A stretch of DNA of 64,000 nucleotides, taken from contig JAILIM010000094.1 of NCBI GenBank assembly GCA_024695285.1, positions 1 to 64,000 on the forward strand, read 5' to 3'. This stretch comes from Bacteroidales bacterium. GTDB taxonomy: Bacteria > Bacteroidota > Bacteroidia > Bacteroidales > UBA932. This document shows positions 52,828-60,976 of this stretch, in pieces; positions within the stretch are counted from its first letter, which is position 1, and each line of letters begins with the position of its first letter. The position numbers and the translations under genes were made by a program. A model generated the notes under the pieces. It was given only the letters and a program-made list of their open reading frames with translations, did not search any database and was not told the origin of the DNA.

Positions 52828-53918
52828 TGGCATCCAAAAAACTCAACGGCACGGTCATCGTGACATATCGCTGTAATGCGAGATGCACGATGTGCAACCG
52901 GTATAAGGCGCCGTCGTTGCCGGAAGACGAAATCAGCGTAGAGACAGTAAAGAAGCTTCCTAAGATGTATTTCACAAACATCACGGGAGGGGAGCCTTTC
53001 ATCCGCGAGGACCTCAAGGATATAGTCCGCGAGCTGTTCAAGCTCTCGGACCGTATTGTCATAAGCACTAACGGCTATTTCACCGACCGCATCATCGACC
53101 TCTGCAAAGAGTTTCCGCAGATAGGCATACGCATCAGCATCGAGGGCCTGGAACAAACCAACAATGAGATTCGCGGCCTCGAGAACGGCTTCCAGCGCGG
53201 CTACCAGACGCTTAAGAAGCTCCGCGAGATGGGCATGAAGGACGTCGGCTTCGGAATGACGGTGCAGGACAAGAATGCGCCCGACCTGGTACCGCTCTAC
53301 AAGATCAGCGAGGAGATGGGAATGGAGTTCGCAACGGCGAGCCTCCACAACAGTTTCTACTTCGTCGAAGCGAAGAACATCATCCACGACCGGCCAATGG
53401 TGGCGCAGAACTTCGAAAACCTGGTCAACGAACTCCTCAAGTCCAACAGCCCTAAGAAGTGGTTCCGCGCCTATTTCAACCACGGCCTTATCAATTACAT
53501 CTACGGCCAGCCGCGCCTGCTGCCCTGCGACATGAGTTTCGACACCTTTTTCATCGACCCCTACGGCGACGTGATGCCCTGCAACGGCACAAAAGACAAG
53601 CTGGTCATGGGCAACCTCAACCGCCAGAGCTGGAATGAACTGTGGAACTCACCTGAAGCTGAGAAGGTCCGTACTGCCGTACGCCACTGCGACCGCCAGT
53701 GCTGGATGATAGGCTCCGTGAGCCCTGCGATGCACAAATACATCTGGAATCCAGCCTGGTGGGTGCTTACCCACAAACTGCGCCCGGGCAAGAAATACTC
53801 AATGTATGAGATCCCGGCGGTACGCGACTACCGCGATGGCAAAGTGACTAAGGAACAACTCGATGCTTTGTCCACATGCGATCTGGGTGCTGTTGCAAAC
53901 GACGGATTGAAGAAATGA
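52827..53918 (+). CDS. Radical SAM/SPASM-domain enzyme in the polysaccharide locus
   Basis: The 363-residue protein has the iron-sulfur motif CNARCTMC (Cys16, Cys20, Cys23), GGEPF (about 54-58) for SAM binding, and a C-terminal SPASM-like region with four Cys (CDMSFDTFFIDPYGDVMPCNG, about 233-253; HCDRQCW, about 289). SPASM enzymes often modify peptides or aminoglycoside sugars; in polysaccharide loci their substrates are mostly unknown. Single-base overlap with fcl and a 4-base overlap with the next glycosyltransferase argue that it belongs to the pathway. Confidence 0.85.
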   Translation: MASKKLNGTVIVTYRCNARCTMCNRYKAPSLPEDEISVETVKKLPKMYFTNITGGEPFIREDLKDIVRELFKLSDRIVISTNGYFTDRIIDLCKEFPQIGIRISIEGLEQTNNEIRGLENGFQRGYQTLKKLREMGMKDVGFGMTVQDKNAPDLVPLYKISEEMGMEFATASLHNSFYFVEAKNIIHDRPMVAQNFENLVNELLKSNSPKKWFRAYFNHGLINYIYGQPRLLPCDMSFDTFFIDPYGDVMPCNGTKDKLVMGNLNRQSWNELWNSPEAEKVRTAVRHCDRQCWMIGSVSPAMHKYIWNPAWWVLTHKLRPGKKYSMYEIPAVRDYRDGKVTKEQLDALSTCDLGAVANDGLKK

Positions 53919-54985
53919 AAGTAGTAGTCACCGGCACCCGGGGGATCCCCAACGTGATGGGTGGCGTTGAAACCCATTGCGAAGAACTGTGCCCGAGGCT
54001 GGCAGCCATGGGCGCCGACGTCACGGTTGTGCGCCGCGCGAGCTATGTTTCGGACGGTCTGACAGAATGGAACGGCGTCAGGCTCAAGGACTTGCCTTCG
54101 CCGAAGAAGAAGGCCTTCGAAGCCATAGTCCACACGTTCCGCGCCATCAACTATGCAGCCCGGGAGCATGCCGACATAGTGCACATCAATGCAATTGGTC
54201 CGGCCATGCTCGCTCCGTACGCCAAGATGCGCGGCCTCAAGGTGGTGTTCACCCACCACGGTCCTGACTACGACCGGGAGAAATGGGGACGCGCCGCAAA
54301 GATGATGCTCCGTTTCGGGGAGCGCATGGGCTGCCGGTACGCCGACCGGGTGATTGTCATTTCCGACGTTATCCGCAACATAGTCAAGGATAAGTACGGG
54401 CGCACCGAGGGAGTCAGCCTGATCTATAACGGAGTCCCGGCACCTGACGTGTGCGATTATCCCGAGTACTTTGCCGAGCTCGGAATCGAGCCGGGTAAGT
54501 ACATCCTGGGTATGTGCCGTTTCGTGCCGGAAAAACGCCTCCACGATTTGGTTGAGGCCTGCAAGGGCCTGGAAGGCTACAAGCTGGTGCTTGCCGGCGA
54601 TACCGATTTTGAGGATGACTATTCCCGTAAACTGAAGTCTGATGCAAAAGCCTCCGGAGCCGTGCTGACCGGATTTATCCGCGGCCGCAAACTGCATTCT
54701 CTCCTGAGCCACGCTGCCTGCTACGTGCTGCCATCATCCCACGAGGGGCTTCCTATAGCCCTCTTGGAGGCAATGAGCTACAGGCGCAAGGTGATAGTCA
54801 GTGACATTCCCGCCAACCTCGAAGTCGGGCTGGCACCTGAAAATTACTTCCATTGCGGCGACGTAGCCGAGCTTCGTACAAAACTCAATGCTATGCTGAT
54901 CTCGCCAGGCGAAGCGGAATACGATATGACCAAGTATGACTGGGACCGGATAGCCCGGCAAGTTTTTGAAGTCTATGAACACTAA
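53915..54985 (+). CDS. GT4 family glycosyltransferase (WsaF/RfaB-like)
   Basis: The 356-residue GT-B protein has VTGTRGIPNVMGGVETHCEEL (about 5-25), characteristic of one GT4 group in which the N-terminal loop reads RGIP...GGVE, TWHGGDYDR-like FTHHGPDYDREKW (about 109-121), YNGVP, and the donor-site HEGLPIALLEAMSY (about 285-298). The start at 53915 overlaps the radical SAM stop. Its 3' end overlaps the WcaJ-like gene by 11 bases. Sugar and linkage are not predictable. Confidence 0.92.
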   Translation: MKVVVTGTRGIPNVMGGVETHCEELCPRLAAMGADVTVVRRASYVSDGLTEWNGVRLKDLPSPKKKAFEAIVHTFRAINYAAREHADIVHINAIGPAMLAPYAKMRGLKVVFTHHGPDYDREKWGRAAKMMLRFGERMGCRYADRVIVISDVIRNIVKDKYGRTEGVSLIYNGVPAPDVCDYPEYFAELGIEPGKYILGMCRFVPEKRLHDLVEACKGLEGYKLVLAGDTDFEDDYSRKLKSDAKASGAVLTGFIRGRKLHSLLSHAACYVLPSSHEGLPIALLEAMSYRRKVIVSDIPANLEVGLAPENYFHCGDVAELRTKLNAMLISPGEAEYDMTKYDWDRIARQVFEVYEH

Positions 54986-56345
54986 AACATTCTACACCAA
55001 GGAGTTTTTCTTCTACAGCGTGCCTGTGATGCTGGTGGACCTTGCCATCCACATCGGCATTTTCGAATGGATGCTGAGCTGGTTTTCATTCACCGCTCCG
55101 GAGGATTATGTGCTGGCCAGGCCACGGTCGCTGTACTTCCTTATTGTCGGTTTCATAATCGCAATGGTGCTGGTGCCCGTGCGGCTCCACGACAGGGGAT
55201 ATAACTGGAAGGACCAGATACTCAGGGTGATTTACCAGTGCGTGATTACCCTCGGCGTGCTTGCCGCTTCGGTGAACATACTGTTCTACAGTTTCGCCGG
55301 CCATTTCTATCTCTACCAGGGCATTTTCGCGGTGGCGGCCATCAGTATCTGGCACCTCTTGTTCCGTGCATTCATCCTTGCCGCACGCAAGAGAGGCCGC
55401 AACAAGGTCCATGTGGTCATAGTGGGGGAGAATGAGAACGCTCGCCGCCTTGAAGACCTTCTTCGAAACTCCTCCGAATTTGCTGATTATAAGCTCGTTG
55501 CTTCTTTCGGGGAAGACCTGCAGGCCATTCAGGAGTATCTTGAGAACAACAAGGTTCACCAGCTGTACTGCAGCCTGAATCCGGCCCTGAAGAGTTCCAC
55601 GGTGAACGAAATCATCCGCAACTGCGAGAACCTGTTCATCGACTTCTACTATGTGCCCAACATGGACGGCTACCTCCACAGGTCGATGACCTTCAGCGAG
55701 CTGGGGCCGATGACTGTCGTGAAGCTGCGCGACGAGCCGTTGTCCAATCCGGTCAACGCTTTCATCAAACGCTTCTTCGATATCGTTGCGAGCCTGCTGT
55801 TCCTGGTACTGATTTACCCCTTCGTGTGGTGCTTCGTGGCTGTCGGTACGTCCCTTTCGTCCCCTGGCCCCATACTGTTCAAGCAGAAGCGAACGGGCTA
55901 TAAGGGCCGTCCATTCACGATGTACAAGTTCCGCTCGATGAAGGTCAACGCCGACGCCGACAAGCTGCAGGCGACGGCGGATGATCCCCGCAAGACCAAG
56001 TTCGGCGATTTCCTTCGCCGTACCTCCATCGATGAGCTGCCGCAGTTCATAAACGTGCTGAAAGGGGACATGTCCATCATCGGTCCGCGCCCGCATATGG
56101 AACTGCACACTGAAATGTACACCAAGCTGGTTGACGAATACCTGGTGCGCCATATGGTAAAGCCCGGCCTCACCGGATGGGCTCAGGTCAACGGCTGCCG
56201 CGGCGAGACCAAGACCACTGAAGCCATGGCCGACCGCGTGCGCTACGACATTTGGTACATTGAGCACTGGACGCTCGGTCTCGACTTGAAGATATTGCTT
56301 AAGACAATAGCGCAGATTCTTGGTGGGGACAAGCAAGCCTATTAA
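54975..56345 (+). CDS. Polyprenyl glycosylphosphotransferase (WcaJ-like)
   Basis: This enzyme starts the repeat unit by moving a sugar 1-phosphate to undecaprenyl phosphate. The 456-residue membrane protein has four N-terminal helices (about 12-130), a CoA-binding-like domain (about 140-240), a further membrane segment (KRFFDIVASLLFLVLIYPF, about 263-281), and the catalytic domain with LFKQKRTGYKGRPF, MYKFRSM, RRTSIDELPQFINVLKGDMS and GPRPH...PGLTGWAQVNG. The ATG at 54975 is chosen over the in-frame TTG at 54966. It is the only initiating transferase seen, so it probably sets the first sugar. Confidence 0.94.
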   Translation: MNTKTFYTKEFFFYSVPVMLVDLAIHIGIFEWMLSWFSFTAPEDYVLARPRSLYFLIVGFIIAMVLVPVRLHDRGYNWKDQILRVIYQCVITLGVLAASVNILFYSFAGHFYLYQGIFAVAAISIWHLLFRAFILAARKRGRNKVHVVIVGENENARRLEDLLRNSSEFADYKLVASFGEDLQAIQEYLENNKVHQLYCSLNPALKSSTVNEIIRNCENLFIDFYYVPNMDGYLHRSMTFSELGPMTVVKLRDEPLSNPVNAFIKRFFDIVASLLFLVLIYPFVWCFVAVGTSLSSPGPILFKQKRTGYKGRPFTMYKFRSMKVNADADKLQATADDPRKTKFGDFLRRTSIDELPQFINVLKGDMSIIGPRPHMELHTEMYTKLVDEYLVRHMVKPGLTGWAQVNGCRGETKTTEAMADRVRYDIWYIEHWTLGLDLKILLKTIAQILGGDKQAY

Positions 56346-56346
56346 T

Positions 56347-57429
56347 ATGAATGCTTTTTTTGACTTGATCCAAATGGCCATAGGCTGCAGGGATTCCCTT
56401 TCGGAGACTCCTGCATCCCGTGATGAGTGGGAAGATCTTCTTAGAATCACGGGCAGGCACAACCTGCTCGGCGTCACCTTTCCTGCAATTGATGAACTTC
56501 ACGACGTGCTGGAAATCCCCCTGAGCGTATATTCTCGCTGGGCGATGATGGCGGAAAAGATAGCAAAGAGGAACGAGGCTCAGATTAAAATGGCCAGGTC
56601 GCTTTACGACAAATTCCTGGCCGACGGTTTCCGCAGCTGCCAGCTCAAAGGCCAGTCAGCGGCGCTCCGCTATCCCGACCCGACTCTCCGCCAGAGCGGC
56701 GACATTGATCTGTGGCTTGAAGGCGACAGACAGGCGATAGTTGACTACTTCCGCGGCTTGTGCCCTGTAAAAAAAATAGTCTACCACCACCTGGACGCAG
56801 ATTTGATTCCCAAGATGGGTGTTGAGGTACATTTCACCCCGACCTGGATGAACGCTCCCGGAGCCAACCGGCGCCTCCAGAAATGGTTCGCCGCGAATGC
56901 GGAGGGGCAGTTCTCCAATTTCAACGAGCAGCTCGGATTCTGTGTGACCACCGCCCAGTTTGACGCCGTGTACATGCTGATACATGTCTACCGTCATGTG
57001 CTTGAGGAAGGTGTCGGCCTGCGCCAGTTGCTTGATTACTATTACGTGCTCCGGAATCTCGACGACGGGCAGCGGGAAAAGGTGCGTGCAGATCTAAAGC
57101 ATCTGAAGATGCATGGGTTTGCGGCTGCCGTGATGTGGGTGATTAAGGAAGTGTTCGCTATTGAGGACAGACTTTTGCTGTTTGAGCCTGATGCAAAGGA
57201 AGGCGCGTTCCTGCTTGATGAGATACTCATTTCCGGCAATTTCGGCCGATATGACCCCCGCAATGCCCACGCAAAGGGGGAGGGCCTGGTGGCCCACGGC
57301 CGCAGGAAAGTCGGAAGGTCCCTGCGCTTTTTTGTCCATTATCCTTCGGAGGTGTTCTGGATGCCCTTCTTTATACTGTGGCAGTATTTCTGGCGCCGCA
57401 AGCATAATTATTTATACAAAGGCAGATGA
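56347..57429 (+). CDS. Nucleotidyltransferase-fold protein (NTP_transf_5-like)
   Basis: The 360-residue protein shows SCQLKGQSAALRYPDPTLRQ (about 97-116) followed by SGDIDLWLEGDR (about 117-128), the G-[G/S]...D-x-D motif of the polymerase-beta nucleotidyltransferase fold, and a long helical C-terminal part. It resembles the NTP_transf_5 family (PF14907), found in polysaccharide and peptide-modification loci without a defined reaction. It starts one base after the WcaJ-like stop and overlaps the heptose kinase. It may modify a sugar or a protein of the pathway; no function is claimed. Confidence 0.75.
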   Translation: MNAFFDLIQMAIGCRDSLSETPASRDEWEDLLRITGRHNLLGVTFPAIDELHDVLEIPLSVYSRWAMMAEKIAKRNEAQIKMARSLYDKFLADGFRSCQLKGQSAALRYPDPTLRQSGDIDLWLEGDRQAIVDYFRGLCPVKKIVYHHLDADLIPKMGVEVHFTPTWMNAPGANRRLQKWFAANAEGQFSNFNEQLGFCVTTAQFDAVYMLIHVYRHVLEEGVGLRQLLDYYYVLRNLDDGQREKVRADLKHLKMHGFAAAVMWVIKEVFAIEDRLLLFEPDAKEGAFLLDEILISGNFGRYDPRNAHAKGEGLVAHGRRKVGRSLRFFVHYPSEVFWMPFFILWQYFWRRKHNYLYKGR

Positions 57430-58472
57430 TTATCAGGAGCAAAGCACCGTTGCGCCTCGGACTGGCTGGCGGCGGAAGCGACGTGTCGCCCTACAGCGAC
57501 ATGTATGGCGGCCTGGTGCTCAACGTCACCATCAATCTCTACGCCTATTGCACCATTGAGGAGACCCGTGACGGATTGATCACGATTAATTCCTACGACG
57601 CTTCCTGCAATCGTTCATTCCCGCTCGGGCCGGAGCTTCCCGTGGATGGCGAAGCGGACCTGATAAAGGGCGTATACAACCGTGTGGTGCGGGATTTCGG
57701 CATCACTCCCAGGCCTTTCCGTATCACTACCTACAATGACGCTCCAGCCGGTTCCGGACTAGGTACCTCCAGCACCATGGTGGTGTGCATCCTCAAAGCC
57801 TTCGTTGAATGGTATTCCCTGCCAATGGGCGACTATGAAATCGCCCGCCTTGCCTATGAAATCGAACGCAAGGACCTCGGACTCTCCGGCGGCAAGCAGG
57901 ACCAGTATGCTGCGGCGTTCGGCGGCTTCAACTTCATAGAGTTCCTGCCTGACGACAGCGTGATAGTGAACCCGTTGAAGGTCAAGCGCTGGATCAGCGA
58001 CGAGCTGGAAGCCAGCCTGCTGCTGTACTACACAGGCAAGTCACGCAGCAGCGCCCGCATCATCGACGAGGAACGTAAGAACACTTCGTCCGGCAACCAG
58101 GAGACTATAGAGGCCATGCATCGCATCAAGCAGAGTGCAATTGACATGAAGGCTGCATTGCTGAAGGGCGACATGCATGAATTCGCCGCCTTAATGGAAA
58201 GCAGCTGGGAGCACAAGAAGAAGCTTGCGAAAGGCATTACGAACGACAGTATCCAGCAGGCGATGGAAGTGGCCATTGCGGCCGGGGCCAAGGCCGGAAA
58301 GGTGAGCGGCGCCGGTGGCGGCGGTTTCATCATTTTCTTCGTCGAACCGGCACTGAAGAAGCAGGTGGAAGATGCCCTGGGCACCCTGGACGGCTATATA
58401 TTGCCTTTCCTGTTCACCGACGGGGGAGCCCACGGATGGAAGATATTTGATTCTGAGAATGAGGAAAAATGA
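57426..58472 (+). CDS. hddA: D-glycero-alpha-D-manno-heptose-7-phosphate kinase (GHMP kinase)
   Basis: The 348-residue GHMP kinase starts with RSKAPLRLGLAGGGSDVSPYSD (about 4-25). It has the ATP-binding loop APAGSGLGTSST (about 106-117) and a C-terminal GKVSGAGGGGFIIFF (about 283-297). Together with GmhA and the HddC-GmhB fusion next to it, this identifies HddA, which phosphorylates D-glycero-D-manno-heptose 7-phosphate at C1 in the GDP-heptose pathway. Other GHMP sugar kinases share these motifs, so the call depends partly on the neighbours. It overlaps gmhA by 4 bases. Confidence 0.9.
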   Translation: MIIRSKAPLRLGLAGGGSDVSPYSDMYGGLVLNVTINLYAYCTIEETRDGLITINSYDASCNRSFPLGPELPVDGEADLIKGVYNRVVRDFGITPRPFRITTYNDAPAGSGLGTSSTMVVCILKAFVEWYSLPMGDYEIARLAYEIERKDLGLSGGKQDQYAAAFGGFNFIEFLPDDSVIVNPLKVKRWISDELEASLLLYYTGKSRSSARIIDEERKNTSSGNQETIEAMHRIKQSAIDMKAALLKGDMHEFAALMESSWEHKKKLAKGITNDSIQQAMEVAIAAGAKAGKVSGAGGGGFIIFFVEPALKKQVEDALGTLDGYILPFLFTDGGAHGWKIFDSENEEK

Positions 58473-59104
58473 AAGCTATACTTGATTCATTGATTGAGCG
58501 CTATCCGCAGCTTGAAGCCTGCCGCAGCCAGATTTGGGATGCTGCACAGGCCCTTGTCGGATGCTATGAGGCCGGAGGTAAACTGCTCATCGCCGGTAAC
58601 GGCGGCAGTGCGGCGGACGCCGAGCATATAGTCGGTGAGCTGATGAAGTCATTCGTAATCCGCAAAAGCCTGCCGGAGGGTTACGGGGATGCGCTTGTTG
58701 CCGTGGATCCGGAGTTGGGAGCCGTACTGCGGGACAACCTGCACGGTGCTCTGCCGGCTATTGCCCTCGACGGCCACAGCGCCCTGAGTACGGCCTGTAT
58801 CAACGACTGCGAGCCCCTTCTCGGCTTTGCCCAGCAGGTCAACGGTTACGGCCGTCCCGGGGACGTGTTCCTCGGCATCAGCACATCCGGCAACAGCCGT
58901 AATGTCCTGTATGCCGCCGTCGCCGCCAGGTCACGCGGCCTCAAGGTTATCGGCCTCACGGGTAATCGTCCCAACAGGCTTGAAGAGTTCTGCGACATCT
59001 GTGTCAAGGTCCCCGAGTCTGAAACGTTCAAGATCCAGGAACTCCACCTTCCGGTCTATCACTGCCTCTGCCTCATGGTGGAAAAGCACTTCTTCGGCCG
59101 GTAA
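58469..59104 (+). CDS. gmhA: D-sedoheptulose-7-phosphate isomerase
   Basis: GmhA converts sedoheptulose 7-phosphate to D-glycero-D-manno-heptose 7-phosphate, the first step of heptose activation. The 211-residue SIS-domain protein shows LIAGNGGSAADAEHIVGEL (about 40-58), GDVFLGISTSGNSRNVLYA (about 131-149), LTGNRPNRLEEFCD, and KIQELHLPVYHCLCLMVE (about 190-207) with the metal His and Glu positions. Length and motifs are those of the family. It shares the last base of its stop with the next start. Confidence 0.95.
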   Translation: MKAILDSLIERYPQLEACRSQIWDAAQALVGCYEAGGKLLIAGNGGSAADAEHIVGELMKSFVIRKSLPEGYGDALVAVDPELGAVLRDNLHGALPAIALDGHSALSTACINDCEPLLGFAQQVNGYGRPGDVFLGISTSGNSRNVLYAAVAARSRGLKVIGLTGNRPNRLEEFCDICVKVPESETFKIQELHLPVYHCLCLMVEKHFFGR

Positions 59105-60249
59105 TGGAAGTTATTATACTTGCAGGAGGACTGGGGACCCGCCTTCGCAGCGTGGTCAGCGAAGTTCCCAAGTGTATGGCTCCCGTGGCGGGGAAGCCGT
59201 TCCTATGGTATTTGCTGGAGGGATTGAGGCGGTTCTATGTGGACAGGGTAATCCTCAGCGTCGGCTACCTGCGGGAAGTGATAGAAAAGTGGGTGGCGGA
59301 ACACTCTTCCGAATACCCCTTTGAATTCTGCTTTGCCGTTGAAGATCAGCCGCTTGGCACCGGCGGAGGGATAAAGCTGGCGGCATCGCTGGCCAGGAGT
59401 CCGGAGGTCATAGTGCTGAACGGTGACACCTGGTATGACGCCGACCTGGAGCGGCTCATGGAGTTCCGTCGGGAATGCGGCAAACCAATTGCAGTGGCGC
59501 TTAAGCCCATGCATGACTTCGACCGTTACGGCAGAGTGGAACTTGCCCCGGACGGAACGGTCACTGCCTTCCGTGAGAAGCAGCACTGCGCCGACGGCCT
59601 TATCAACGGCGGGGTCTACGCCCTTGACCGTGATTCCGGAATCTTCGGCGGCCTGCCGGAAAAGTTCTCCTTCGAAAAAGACGTACTTGAGCCGCAGTGC
59701 GTAGCCGGCAATCTCAGTGGCCTCGTGCAGGACGGCTATTTCATAGACATCGGCATCCCGGACGACTATGCCCGCGCCTGCAATGCGCCGTGGCTGCTCC
59801 TCGCCGGCCACGACACTCTCCTGCTTGACAGGGACGGCGTAATCAATGTCCTTCGCCCCGGCGACTATGTCAAGACGATCGATGAATTCGAATGGAGGCT
59901 GGGAATAAAAGACGCTTTACGGGAGGCGGCATCCAGATTCCGGCATATATTCATAGTCACCAACCAGCGCGGAGTAGGCAGGGGAGTGATGAGCAGGGAG
60001 GCCCTGGAGGGCATCCACGAGTGGATGACGAAGGAGATTTCGGCATCCGGCGGCCGCATCGACGGCATCTATGTCTGCACTGCCGTCTACGACTCCGATC
60101 CTTGCCGCAAGCCCAACCGCGGCCTCTTCGACCAGATTCTCTCCGACCACCCGTCAGTCAACCCTTCCCGCACTCTTATGGTCGGCGACAGCCCCTCCGA
60201 CGCCCTCTTCGCCAGTAACTGCAACGTACATTTTATTATGGTGGAGTGA
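59104..60249 (+). CDS. HddC-GmhB fusion: heptose-1-phosphate guanylyltransferase and 1,7-bisphosphate 7-phosphatase
   Basis: The 381-residue protein joins two enzymes. Residues 1-228 are a sugar nucleotidyltransferase (ILAGGLGTRLRSVV about 5-18, LNGDTWYD about 105-112), matching HddC. Residues 235-381 are a HAD phosphatase (LLDRDGVINV about 240-249, IVTNQRGVGRG about 284-294, MVGDSPSD) of GmhB type. It would give the 7-phosphatase and guanylyl-transfer steps of the GDP-D-glycero-alpha-D-manno-heptose pathway. The zinc-binding C-x-H...C-x-C of classical GmhB is not intact: I see only single Cys residues in YVCTAV and DPCRKP. It is the last gene of the locus, directly followed by a repeat. Confidence 0.9.
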   Translation: MEVIILAGGLGTRLRSVVSEVPKCMAPVAGKPFLWYLLEGLRRFYVDRVILSVGYLREVIEKWVAEHSSEYPFEFCFAVEDQPLGTGGGIKLAASLARSPEVIVLNGDTWYDADLERLMEFRRECGKPIAVALKPMHDFDRYGRVELAPDGTVTAFREKQHCADGLINGGVYALDRDSGIFGGLPEKFSFEKDVLEPQCVAGNLSGLVQDGYFIDIGIPDDYARACNAPWLLLAGHDTLLLDRDGVINVLRPGDYVKTIDEFEWRLGIKDALREAASRFRHIFIVTNQRGVGRGVMSREALEGIHEWMTKEISASGGRIDGIYVCTAVYDSDPCRKPNRGLFDQILSDHPSVNPSRTLMVGDSPSDALFASNCNVHFIMVE

Positions 60250-60250
60250 C

Positions 60251-60367
60251 CGACAGTACCCTGTGCCCCCAGAGCCCATAAAACCAAGTAAAAAGGGCTC
60301 TGGGGGCACAGGGTACTGTCGTAACACAATCCAAGTAAAAAGGGCTCTGGGGGACAGGGGACTGTCG
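60251..60367. repeat. REP-like repeat with perfect 27-bp inverted repeat plus a third copy
   Basis: The arm at 60251-60277 (CGACAGTACCCTG... to ...AGAGCCC) pairs perfectly over 27 bp with 60295-60321, with a 17-base loop. A third, slightly different copy of the right arm, with its CCAAGTAAAAA flank, repeats at 60331-60367 (37 against 38 bases at 60284-60321). It lies one base after the stop of the heptose gene. Palindromic intergenic repeats of this kind resemble REP elements. It could also stop transcription or protect the 3' end. I saw no other copy in the window. Confidence 0.85.
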
Positions 60368-60401
60368 AAAACAAAACGATTGAAAAATCGATAATAATTA
60401 C

Positions 60402-60409
60402 TATATTTG
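60402..60409 (+). promoter_or_regulatory. Promoter -7 element of the zapB-like/zapA unit
   Basis: TATATTTG with TTG (60380-60382) exactly 19 bases upstream, a full match to the Bacteroidota consensus. The ATG at 60415 is only 5 bases downstream of the element, so the transcript is probably leaderless. Confidence 0.75.
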
Positions 60410-60414
60410 TTCCG

Positions 60415-60684
60415 ATGCTGGAAGACATTAAATCGAATATCGAGAAGCTGATTTCCCTCTATGAGACGGAAAAGCAGCGCGCAGATGCCCTGCAGGCCGA
60501 ACTGGACCGCAGCAAGGCCGACGTGGCCGCCTACAAGGAAAAGATCACTGACCTTGACGGCCAGATCGACAACCTGAAACTTCAGTATGCCTTTTCCGGC
60601 ACAGGCGATCCCGCTCTCGCAAAGGAGCGTATCACCAAACTCATCCGTGAAATCGACCGTTGCATCAAACTCCTTGAGAAATAG
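60415..60684 (+). CDS. Small coiled-coil protein, ZapB-like
   Basis: The 89-residue product is almost entirely helical, with heptad spacing of Leu/Ile/Ala across about 1-55 (for example IEKLISLYETEKQRADALQAEL, then KEKITDLDGQIDNL), a short break near TGDP, and a second helix. It sits 2 bases before zapA, as a coiled-coil protein often does in Bacteroidota. By size, coiled coil and position it could play the ZapB role, linking ZapA and FtsZ. Sequence similarity to E. coli ZapB is not evident, so this is a contextual call. Confidence 0.65.
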   Translation: MLEDIKSNIEKLISLYETEKQRADALQAELDRSKADVAAYKEKITDLDGQIDNLKLQYAFSGTGDPALAKERITKLIREIDRCIKLLEK

Positions 60685-60686
60685 AA

Positions 60687-60971
60687 ATGGCACAGAACAT
60701 CAAACTCAAAATTGCGGGAAATGAATACCCGATGGTCGCCACTTCGCCGGAGATGGAGGAAGCGATGCGTCTCGCCGCGGATGAAATCAACCGCAAATAC
60801 AATTCCTACGACGCCAAATACCCCGACAAGACCCCTCTCGACAAACTGATAATTGTCACGCTCAACGAGACGGTCAACCGCATAGCCTGCCAGAAGAAGA
60901 TGCAGCAGCTCGGCGCCGAGGCCAAAGCCCTCCAGGATGACGTGGAGGCCTACCTGGCCAAATTGAAATAA
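60687..60971 (+). CDS. zapA: Cell division protein ZapA
   Basis: ZapA binds FtsZ and bundles its filaments at the division site. The 94-residue protein has an N-terminal beta region IKLKIAGNEYPMVATSPEMEE (about 4-24), and the helix with AADEINRKYNSY and LNETVNRIACQKKM leading to a C-terminal coiled coil, as in the family. It follows the coiled-coil gene by 2 bases. A candidate 6S RNA lies directly downstream, as ssrS does next to zapA in many bacteria. Confidence 0.85.
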   Translation: MAQNIKLKIAGNEYPMVATSPEMEEAMRLAADEINRKYNSYDAKYPDKTPLDKLIIVTLNETVNRIACQKKMQQLGAEAKALQDDVEAYLAKLK

Positions 60972-60976
60972 GGCTT

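Noticed and set aside
60251..60367. Start of a CRISPR array
   Set aside because: Only three units, two of them in inverted orientation, without unique spacers of constant length and without cas genes.
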